NCBI GenBank assembly: GCA_003153915.1
Contig: PMBX01000068.1
Coordinates: forward strand, 5,293-10,306
Reading direction: 5' to 3'
DNA length: 5,014 bases
DNA from: Phycisphaerales bacterium
GTDB lineage: Bacteria > Planctomycetota > Phycisphaerae > SM23-33
How positions within the stretch are numbered: position 1 is the stretch's first letter; each line of letters starts with the position of its first letter. Below are positions 1-5,014 of the stretch, piece after piece. The position numbers and the translations under genes are program-made. The notes beneath the pieces are model-generated. The model searched no databases. It was not told the origin of the DNA and saw only the letters and a list, made by a program, of their open reading frames with translations.

Positions 1-1788
1 TGGTTCCACGGGGGCTACCTCCGCGATACCGTCCGGCCGGGGATTACTCTGGCGGTCAGCGGGAAGGTGTCGGTCTACCAAGAGTATAACCAGTTCATTA
101 ATCCTCGCCACCAGATCATCTGGGACCCGCGGGGGACGGACCTTTCCAGCGACGAACTGATGCCCGTCTACCCAGCCGGGGCGAACCTCTCCAGCGGGGT
201 TATCGCCCAGATTATCAAGAAAGTGCTGCCGCAGGCGGTGGGGTTGGTGGAGCGGTGGTTTGACCGGGACTATCTGACCAAGCGGGAGTTGATGGACCGC
301 CCATCGGCCATCGTGGCGATGCATCGGCCGGAGGACAAGAAGCAGTGGTCGGAGGCACGGCGGCGGCTGGCGTATGACGAATGCCTGCTGATGCAGTTGG
401 GCATCGCCTTGACGCGGATGAAGCAGGTCAGCCGGCCTGCGCATCCGTTGCGACACGACGCGGAACTGGACCGGCGGATACGGCGGCGGTTCCCGTTTAC
501 GCTGACGGCTGCCCAGGACCGCGTCATCAGCGAGATCGTCGCCGATCTGAAACGGCAGCGCCCCATGAATCGGCTGCTTCAAGGCGACGTGGGTTCGGGC
601 AAGACGGTGGTGGCGCTGTACGCGGCGCTGGTGGCGGTGGCCGACGGAAAACAGGCGGCCATCATGGCCCCGACGGAAATCCTGGCCGCACAGCATTACG
701 AGAAAATACAGGCGTACCTCAAGGGCAGCCGGGTACGGACGGGGATGCTGGTGGGGGGTCAGTCGGCCGCCCAGCGAAAGGGCGTACTGGAGGGCCTGTC
801 CGCAGGCGATGTGAATATCGTTGTCGGGACGCACGCGTTGTTGGGGGAGGGCGTCCGTTTTGCTCGTTTGGCGCTGGTGGTGGTGGATGAGCAGCACAAG
901 TTCGGCGTCCGTCAGCGGACTGGCATCCGCGGCAAGGGCTTCGCGCCCCATTACCTGGTCATGACGGCCACCCCGATCCCACGGACTTTGGCGATGACGG
1001 TCTTTGGCGACCTGGATGTCTCGGTGCTGGACGCCTGCCCGCCCGGCAGGGGCAAAACGATCACGAGGTGCGCGGGCGCCGAAGAATTTCCCGAAGTGTT
1101 GGAGATGGTCCGCGGCAGGCTTTCGGCGGGGCAACAGGCGTACTTCGTCTATCCGCTGGTGAATCCCAATCCGCAACTGGAGCTCCAAGCCGCGCAGGAT
1201 GCCTATGAGGAACTCTCGGCCGGGGCGTTGAAGGGCTTCCGCGTTGGGCTGATCCACGGGCAGATGCCCGCCAAGGCCAAGGATGCGGCAATGCGGGAGT
1301 TCCACGCGGGCAAGATCGACGCGTTGATCGCCTCGGTGGTGGTGGAGGTGGGGCTGGACGTTGCGGCGGCGGGGGTGATGGTGGTAATGCACGCCGAGCG
1401 GTTCGGCTTGGCGCAGCTTCATCAACTTCGCGGGCGCATCGGCCGGGGGCGGGAGGATGCGATGTGCGTCCTGGTTGCCTCGCCGAGGAACCCCCTGGCC
1501 AGGCGCCGCCTGGAGGTGCTGGCGGCAACGCACGACGGGTTCAAAATCGCCGAGGAGGACCTTCGCCTCCGCGGGCCGGGGGAGTTTTTCGGCACCCGCC
1601 AGCATGGATTGCCGGAACTGAAGGTCGTTGACCTGATCGAGGATTTCGACCTGCTCCGCATGGCCCGCCGCGACGCCTTCGCTATCGTCAAGGAAGACCC
1701 TGCCCTGGATGCCCCGCACCACCAGGTCCTCCGCCGAGCGGTCTTGCGAGCTTATAGTGGAAAGCTGGAACTGCTGGGCGGGGCGTAG
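1..1788 (+). CDS. recG: ATP-dependent DNA helicase RecG, 5' end cut by the window edge
   Basis: RecG is a cytoplasmic superfamily 2 double-strand DNA translocase that regresses stalled replication forks and processes branched recombination intermediates. The frame is open from base 1, giving 595 visible residues (residue 1 = bases 1-3). The GTG at 67 is an internal valine, not the start. Residues 1-40 match the end of the OB-fold wedge domain that grips the fork. Walker A GDVGSGKT is at 195-202, followed by APTEILAAQHY (motif Ia). The DEQH box is at 296-299, TATPIPRT (motif III) begins at 322, and QLRGRIGRG (motif VI) is at 475-483. The C-terminal RecG signature EEDLRLRGPGEFFGTRQ follows (TRG region). 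In E. coli RecG (693 aa) Walker A lies about 100 residues further in, so about 100 residues are missing to the left. All helicase motifs are intact. Small departures are DEQHK for the usual DEQHR, and MHAERFG where an acidic or amide residue usually precedes AERFG. Identification is very secure. Confidence 0.97.
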   Translation, partial: WFHGGYLRDTVRPGITLAVSGKVSVYQEYNQFINPRHQIIWDPRGTDLSSDELMPVYPAGANLSSGVIAQIIKKVLPQAVGLVERWFDRDYLTKRELMDRPSAIVAMHRPEDKKQWSEARRRLAYDECLLMQLGIALTRMKQVSRPAHPLRHDAELDRRIRRRFPFTLTAAQDRVISEIVADLKRQRPMNRLLQGDVGSGKTVVALYAALVAVADGKQAAIMAPTEILAAQHYEKIQAYLKGSRVRTGMLVGGQSAAQRKGVLEGLSAGDVNIVVGTHALLGEGVRFARLALVVVDEQHKFGVRQRTGIRGKGFAPHYLVMTATPIPRTLAMTVFGDLDVSVLDACPPGRGKTITRCAGAEEFPEVLEMVRGRLSAGQQAYFVYPLVNPNPQLELQAAQDAYEELSAGALKGFRVGLIHGQMPAKAKDAAMREFHAGKIDALIASVVVEVGLDVAAAGVMVVMHAERFGLAQLHQLRGRIGRGREDAMCVLVASPRNPLARRRLEVLAATHDGFKIAEEDLRLRGPGEFFGTRQHGLPELKVVDLIEDFDLLRMARRDAFAIVKEDPALDAPHHQVLRRAVLRAYSGKLELLGGA

Positions 1789-1803
1789 CAACAGGCCATG
1801 TGC

Positions 1804-1822
1804 AACGGACGTGGCGTCCGTT
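1804..1822 (+). terminator. 8-bp perfect inverted repeat after recG, possible terminator
   Basis: AACGGACG, a TGG loop and CGTCCGTT form a perfect 8-bp stem with a 3-base loop, starting 15 bases after the recG stop. The next bases (AGACCTTT) hold only a short T run, so it is not a textbook intrinsic terminator. It could instead be a weak terminator, a 3'-end stabilising hairpin, or an operator next to the hisI promoter. The stem is seen directly; its role is inferred from its place between the recG stop and a promoter-like sequence. Confidence 0.45.
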
Positions 1823-1828
1823 AGACCT

Positions 1829-1857
1829 TTGACCCCTGCCGTCGATACCGGTAGCAT
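1829..1857 (+). promoter_or_regulatory. Predicted sigma70-type promoter for hisI
   Basis: A -35 box TTGACC (1829-1834, 5 of 6 consensus) is separated by exactly 17 bases from a -10 box TAGCAT (1852-1857, 4 of 6, including the key first two bases and the final T). Transcription would begin near 1864, leaving a leader of about 38 bases before the hisI GTG at 1902. It lies directly after the post-recG hairpin, so hisI and the following transporter gene probably form their own transcript. This rests on consensus matching only. Confidence 0.5.
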
Positions 1858-1891
1858 CTTTGGCTACAAGATGTGCCTGCTTGGCAATGAT

Positions 1892-1895
1892 GGAG
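1892..1895 (+). promoter_or_regulatory. Ribosome binding site that fixes the hisI start
   Basis: GGAG lies 6 bases (all A) before the GTG at 1902. The competing ATG codons at 1887 and 1890 and the TTG at 1860 have no Shine-Dalgarno at a suitable distance. The TTG would also sit upstream of the predicted transcription start. Confidence 0.7.
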
Positions 1896-1901
1896 AAAAA
1901 A

Positions 1902-2303
1902 GTGAGCCAATTGGACGAAACCATTCAATCGATGAAGCTGGACGACCACGGGCTGTTGACCGCGGTGATCGTTGATGCGGCGAGCAAGGCGGTGCTGATG
2001 GTGGCCTTCATGGACCCCAAGGCCCTCGCCGAGACCATCCGCACGGGCAAGACGCATTTCTGGTCCCGCAGCCGCAAGAAATACTGGATGAAGGGTGAGG
2101 AATCCGGCCATACACAGGACGTCCAGGCCATTTACACGGATTGCGACAAGGATTGCGTGGTGGTGGAGGTCGTCCAGCACGGGGCGGCCTGCCACGACGG
2201 ATACCGCTCCTGCTTCTACCGCCGCTTGACCGCCGAGGGGGGATGGGAGATCGTCGCTGAGAAGGTTTTTGATCCCGGCAAGGTGTATGGCAAGGGGACC
2301 TGA
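1902..2303 (+). CDS. hisI: Phosphoribosyl-AMP cyclohydrolase HisI
   Basis: HisI opens the adenine ring of N1-(5-phosphoribosyl)-AMP to give ProFAR, the third step of histidine biosynthesis, in the cytoplasm. The protein has 133 residues from the GTG start, normal for a stand-alone HisI. There is no HisE pyrophosphohydrolase domain, so this is not a HisIE fusion. The family core is complete: FWSRSR (53-58), KGEESGHTQ (64-72), DCDKD (80-84) and GAACHDGYRSCFYR (94-107). By analogy with characterised HisI, Asp80, Asp82 and Asp84 bind Mg2+, and Cys81, Cys97 and Cys104 bind Zn2+. The Cys spacing of 16 and 7 is the one known for the family. A longer reading from TTG 1860 or ATG 1887/1890 is possible but unsupported, because GGAG with a 6-base spacer precedes GTG 1902. 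No other his genes are in the window. The transporter gene begins 21 bases after the stop, suggesting co-transcription. Confidence 0.96.
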   Translation: MSQLDETIQSMKLDDHGLLTAVIVDAASKAVLMVAFMDPKALAETIRTGKTHFWSRSRKKYWMKGEESGHTQDVQAIYTDCDKDCVVVEVVQHGAACHDGYRSCFYRRLTAEGGWEIVAEKVFDPGKVYGKGT

Positions 2304-2304
2304 A

Positions 2305-2317
2305 GCCCCGGCGGGGC
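2305..2317 (+). promoter_or_regulatory. Small GC hairpin in the hisI-transporter junction
   Basis: GCCCC, a GGC loop and GGGGC form a perfect 5-bp stem in the 21-base gap between the hisI stop and the next ATG (2325). Its 3' arm (GGGG) is also the only purine-rich stretch that could act as ribosome binding site. Ribosomes finishing hisI could melt the stem and free the site, a plausible form of translational coupling. The stem is seen; the function is an inference and the stem is short. Confidence 0.3.
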
Positions 2318-2324
2318 GGCCTAA

Positions 2325-4235
2325 ATGATGATTCCTCCGCGCGCGACAATCGAAGGCGGCCTGCGACCCGCCTGGTTGGCGACGGTGTTGAACATCGTCC
2401 TGGCGGCCACTGCGCTATCTGCCGTGGTGGCGCTGTTGCTGGAGTATGGGGGCTTTGAGCTTCGAGCCGACCATCGCAAGATCCTTCACCTGTCCGACGT
2501 GATCATCGTTGCCGTCTTCGTGCTGGACCGCATGTTGCGTTTCCTGCTGGCCTGGGACCGCCGAGTGTATCTCCGCGAGAACTGGGTCGATTTCGCACTC
2601 ATGGCGCTGGCGGCGGGGATCGTTGCCGTCAGTTACCGGTTTCATCATATGATCGTCTCCGCCGGGATGTTCTATGTCCTGGTCACGCAGGGGTATATCC
2701 TGGTGATGCTGGTCATCCGCGGTTTGTCGGTGAACCTGCGGTTGTCCGGCAGCGGCATACACCCCTCCAGGCTGCTGATCGGAAGTTTCGCCTTCCTTTG
2801 CCTGGCTGGGGCGGGCCTGCTGATGCTGCCGGTATCCACTCCGCCGTTGGGCAAGGCCATTGACTTCTTTGACGCCCTGTTCACCTCCACAAGCGCCGTC
2901 TGCGTCACCGGCCTGACGGTCCGCAGGATCGGATCGGAATTCACGACCTTCGGACAGGCCGTCATCCTGGCGCTGATTCAGTTGGGCGGCCTGGGCGTGA
3001 TGGTGTTCGGGACCATGTTGGCTTTGCTATTGGGCAAAGGGCTTTTTCAGCGCGGAAGCAGCGATCTGGGACAGATGGTTTCCCCCGGCAACGTAGGCTC
3101 CATGAAACGGGTGGTCCTGTTCATCATGGCCGCCACGTTCGTCCTGGAGGCCGTAGGGGCGGCGATGTTCTACCCCATGTTCGCCGGATTGGACGGGCTG
3201 GGCTTGTCCCACGCCCGTGCCGTCTGGTACAGCGTGTTCCACAGCGTCTCGGCGTTCTGTAACGCCGGACTAAGCCCCTGCGACCAGAACATGATGGAAG
3301 GCGTCCGCTCCGGATGGTCCAGGCCCCTGCGTGAACACTGGCAGGTCCTGGGGGTCATGGCGCCGCTGATCGTGCTTGGGGGACTGGGGTTTCCCGTTCT
3401 GATGGATTGTCTCGCCTATGTCCGGGCTACGTGGCGCCGCGGGGTGGCTTTTTTGCGCGGACTGTCCGGCCAGGCGGTTGGCGCGGCCAAGGCTCGATTG
3501 TCGCTGCATTCCCGCATCGTGCTGACGGCGACGTTGGCGTTGATCTTTGGCGGGGCGGCGGGCCTGCTGCTGGTGGAGCCTCCCAATGATCGCAGCCGCT
3601 ACGGTGACATCGGGCGAACCCCCGTGTATGACCAACAGACGCGCATCCGGCGCGATTGGCTGCGGATGGCTCCCGGCGACAAGATCGGCTCGGCGGTCTT
3701 CCAGTCTATCTCAGCCCGAACGGCCGGTTTTAGCACAATAGATCTGTCCGAACTGTCCAATGCCGGCAAGCTTTGGATGTGCTGGCTGATGATTATCGGC
3801 GGGAGTCCAGCGGGCACTGCCGGCGGCATGGGGACCGCCACCGCGGCGATACTGCTGGCGACGATCTACTCGGTGATGCGACGGCGAGAGGAAGTGGAAA
3901 TCTTCCGTCGAGGCATTGCCGCCGATATCGTTCGGCGGTCCGTGGCCGTCGCCGCGCTATACCTGGCTTTGGTGGGGGGCATCACCCTGCTGTTATGCGT
4001 GGCGATGCGGACGGGGTATGCCTTCATCGACTTGTTCTTCGAGGCATGTAGCGCCTGCGGGTCCGTGGGCCTGTCGGTGGGCGTTACGCCGGGCTTGAAT
4101 GTCTTTGGGAAAATGGTGATAGTGGCCGGTATGTTCCTCGGCCGCGTGGGACCGTTGGCGTTGCTGCTGGCGCTGGTGGGTAGGGTTCGCCCGGCCGATT
4201 ATGCCTGCCCAAGGGAAAACGTCGTGATCGGATAA
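2325..4235 (+). CDS. ktrB: KtrB-like K+ transporter (Trk/Ktr/HKT superfamily) with an extra N-terminal four-helix domain
   Basis: This is the membrane subunit of a potassium (possibly Na+-coupled) uptake system in the cytoplasmic membrane, 636 residues against about 440-460 for ordinary KtrB. The conserved core begins near residue 145 and has the four M1-P-M2 repeats. The selectivity filters are visible: VCVTGL (192-197), FCNAGL (311-316), RTAGFS (465-470) and ACGSVGLS (577-584), with filter glycines 196, 315, 468 and 582. GGSPAGTAGGM (492-502) matches the intramembrane gating-loop region after the third filter, and GRVGPLALL (606-614) near the end is KtrB-like rather than TrkH-like. The extra length comes from residues 1-145, with four predicted membrane helices (about 16-40, 57-76, 87-104 and 108-133), and from a long polar loop at about 418-452. 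Two adjacent ATGs (2325, 2328) are possible starts; the ribosome binding site is weak and GC-rich. No KtrA/TrkA RCK subunit is adjacent. The family is secure; the choice of ktrB over trkH is moderate. Confidence 0.93.
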   Translation: MMIPPRATIEGGLRPAWLATVLNIVLAATALSAVVALLLEYGGFELRADHRKILHLSDVIIVAVFVLDRMLRFLLAWDRRVYLRENWVDFALMALAAGIVAVSYRFHHMIVSAGMFYVLVTQGYILVMLVIRGLSVNLRLSGSGIHPSRLLIGSFAFLCLAGAGLLMLPVSTPPLGKAIDFFDALFTSTSAVCVTGLTVRRIGSEFTTFGQAVILALIQLGGLGVMVFGTMLALLLGKGLFQRGSSDLGQMVSPGNVGSMKRVVLFIMAATFVLEAVGAAMFYPMFAGLDGLGLSHARAVWYSVFHSVSAFCNAGLSPCDQNMMEGVRSGWSRPLREHWQVLGVMAPLIVLGGLGFPVLMDCLAYVRATWRRGVAFLRGLSGQAVGAAKARLSLHSRIVLTATLALIFGGAAGLLLVEPPNDRSRYGDIGRTPVYDQQTRIRRDWLRMAPGDKIGSAVFQSISARTAGFSTIDLSELSNAGKLWMCWLMIIGGSPAGTAGGMGTATAAILLATIYSVMRRREEVEIFRRGIAADIVRRSVAVAALYLALVGGITLLLCVAMRTGYAFIDLFFEACSACGSVGLSVGVTPGLNVFGKMVIVAGMFLGRVGPLALLLALVGRVRPADYACPRENVVIG

Positions 4236-4328
4236 GACTTGGAAACTTACGCGGCCATTGTATGGGGTGCGATTGCGAGTGGGACTGCTGTTAGATCAAT
4301 TCCTTGCCCATTCATGCATGACTTCGGT

Positions 4329-4338
4329 AATCTAGATT
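4329..4338. promoter_or_regulatory. 10-bp perfect palindrome, candidate operator upstream of the lipoprotein gene
   Basis: AATCTAGATT is its own reverse complement and lies 37 bases before the ATG at 4376. It overlaps the only weak -10-like hexamer. An 8-bp palindrome, CATGCATG, ends 8 bases upstream. Either could bind a dimeric regulator, but palindromes this short can arise by chance, and no cognate regulator is visible. Confidence 0.25.
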
Positions 4339-4361
4339 CGATCCCGTTGAACTTTTTAAAT

Positions 4362-4366
4362 AGGAG
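4362..4366 (+). promoter_or_regulatory. Ribosome binding site of the lipoprotein gene
   Basis: AGGAG lies 9 bases before the ATG at 4376. This supports that ATG over the in-frame ATG at 4391, and it makes the signal peptide complete. Confidence 0.7.
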
Positions 4367-4375
4367 TTTCTGGCC

Positions 4376-5014
4376 ATGCGTATCCAAGTAATGTCAGTGA
4401 AGGCGATAATCCTGGTAGCCGTGGGTGTATCCGCCATGTTGGCCGGCTGTACAAGTCTCTCGCAAGCCACTCCCGCCGCAAAAGCCGATTCGCTGCCTCC
4501 CATCCGGATCGTGTTGGCGGGGGACTCCACGGTGGCCGATTGTCCACCCGAGATGCCCAACAGGGGCTGGGGACAGATGTTCAAGGATTACCTCACCGGT
4601 CCGGTGGAGTTGATCAATCTCGCCGAAGGCGGCCAGAGCACCAACAGCTTCCGAACCTCGGGAAAATGGCAACAGGTCCTGGACCGTAAGGCCGACTTCA
4701 TCCTCATCCAGTTCGGGCATAACGACGAGCCTGGCCACGATGATCGAACCACGGACCCCAACACCACTTATCGTGCAAACCTTATCCGCTTCGTGGATGA
4801 AGCGCGGGCTCGCGGGGCCAAGCCGATCCTGGTGACTCCCGTCAGCCGTATGCACATGCGCCCCGACGGTGCGGTCAGCAACAAGCTGAAGGTCTACGCC
4901 GACGCCATGAAAGCGGTGGCCTCGCAGAAGTCCGTGCCGCTGGTGGACCTCAACACCGCAAGCGCCGAACTCTACGCGAAACTCGGTCCGGCCGGTATGA
5001 CCGAGCTGGGCTGT
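4376..5014 (+). CDS. SGNH/GDSL-hydrolase lipoprotein, rhamnogalacturonan acetylesterase (CE12)-like, 3' end cut
   Basis: The frame is open to the right edge with no stop, giving 213 visible residues. Residues 1-25 are a lipoprotein signal peptide: Arg2 and Lys9, a hydrophobic stretch at 10-22, and the lipobox LAGC with the lipidated Cys25. The mature protein is therefore probably exported and anchored in a membrane. The SGNH blocks follow in order: AGDSTVAD (48-55, nucleophile Ser51), AEGGQSTNSF (83-92, oxyanion Gly86) and QFGHNDE (112-118, oxyanion Asn116). GDST, GG-x-S and FGHND together are typical of rhamnogalacturonan acetylesterase and related CE12 esterases, which remove acetyl groups from pectin-type polysaccharides. 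The catalytic Asp and His (D-x-x-H block) should lie just past the window. Spacing between Ser, Gly and Asn (35 and 30 residues) is close to that of the fungal enzyme. The fold call is strong. The substrate is only inferred; other acylated glycans are possible. Confidence 0.85.
   Translation, partial: MRIQVMSVKAIILVAVGVSAMLAGCTSLSQATPAAKADSLPPIRIVLAGDSTVADCPPEMPNRGWGQMFKDYLTGPVELINLAEGGQSTNSFRTSGKWQQVLDRKADFILIQFGHNDEPGHDDRTTDPNTTYRANLIRFVDEARARGAKPILVTPVSRMHMRPDGAVSNKLKVYADAMKAVASQKSVPLVDLNTASAELYAKLGPAGMTELGC

Larger units (their letters stand above)
4236..4375. other. Intergenic region between the transporter and the lipoprotein gene
   Basis: These 140 bases are visibly richer in A and T than the flanking genes and hold no ORF of note. 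I see no convincing terminator for the upstream gene. They contain two perfect palindromes, CATGCATG (4313-4320) and AATCTAGATT (4329-4338), and a strong ribosome binding site at the right end. A TTGCCC (4304-4309), 18 bases, TAATCT (4328-4333) arrangement is a possible but poor promoter (-10 matches only 3 of 6). A promoter is expected here because the gap is long for an operon. Confidence 0.5.

Noticed and set aside
381..890. 169-residue plus-strand frame overlapping recG
   Set aside because: It overlaps the Walker A and DEQH regions of recG in another frame and has Gly/Arg/Ala-rich composition with no family motifs.
1061..1528. 155-residue open frame on the minus strand inside recG
   Set aside because: It is antisense to the conserved helicase motifs and is Pro/Arg/Ser-rich low-complexity sequence, as expected from reading a GC-rich gene backwards. 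It shows no recognisable domain.
1851..1867. GTAGC/GCTAC 5-bp stem around the hisI -10 region
   Set aside because: The stem is only 5 bp with a 7-base loop and would lie mostly upstream of the predicted transcript, so it is unlikely to act as an RNA structure.
1860..1901. N-terminal extension of HisI from the TTG at 1860
   Set aside because: It has no ribosome binding site, its residues do not look like HisI, and it starts before the predicted transcription start. GTG 1902 has GGAG at ideal spacing.
876..2175. Recurring GTGGTGGTGG-type tracts (about 876, 1336 and 2157)
   Set aside because: They encode valine-rich beta strands (VVVDE, VVVEV) in RecG and HisI, so GTG codon preference explains them without any repeat element.
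4239..4266. TTGGAA - 16 bases - TATGGG as a promoter just after the transporter stop
   Set aside because: The -10 hexamer is a poor match and the leader would exceed 100 bases; chance is the simpler reading.
4394..4855. 153-residue minus-strand frame opposite the lipoprotein gene
   Set aside because: The plus strand has a ribosome binding site, a lipobox signal peptide and SGNH motifs in order. The reverse frame has none of these and is a shadow.

Overview
The window is a GC-rich bacterial chromosome segment. G and C dominate the third codon positions. All four supported genes lie on the + strand: the 3' part of recG, a complete hisI, a complete potassium transporter of the Trk/Ktr/HKT superfamily (KtrB-like), and the 5' part of a secreted lipoprotein esterase of the SGNH/GDSL fold. 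The lipobox lipoprotein implies a Gram-negative-type or otherwise lipoprotein-rich envelope. A CE12-like pectin or polysaccharide deacetylase beside housekeeping genes would fit a polysaccharide-degrading group such as Planctomycetota or Verrucomicrobiota. That placement is only an inference from gene flavour; there is no rRNA or other taxonomic marker here.

Layout: 1-1788 is RecG, already open at the left edge and missing about 100 N-terminal residues. 1789-1901 is a short regulatory gap with an 8-bp perfect inverted repeat just after recG, then a sigma70-like promoter (TTGACC, 17 bases, TAGCAT) and a clear Shine-Dalgarno for hisI. 1902-2303 is HisI (phosphoribosyl-AMP cyclohydrolase), with a GTG start chosen from the ribosome binding site. 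2304-2324 is a 21-base junction carrying a small GC hairpin. 2325-4235 is the K+ transporter, probably co-transcribed with hisI. 4236-4375 is a less GC-rich intergenic region with two palindromes and a good ribosome binding site. 4376-5014 is the lipoprotein, cut by the right edge.

The genes do not form one pathway. RecG is DNA repair, HisI is histidine biosynthesis, the transporter is ion homeostasis, and the last gene is envelope or extracellular carbohydrate ester hydrolysis. hisI and the transporter look like an operon of convenience. No RCK-type regulatory subunit (KtrA/TrkA) lies next to the transporter.

I see no mobile element, CRISPR array, tRNA or rRNA, and no clear candidate for a wholly new system. 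The most unusual item is the N-terminal domain of about 145 residues on the K+ transporter. It looks like a voltage-sensor (S1-S4) fold: it keeps the S2/S3 charge-transfer residues but lacks the S4 arginine ladder.
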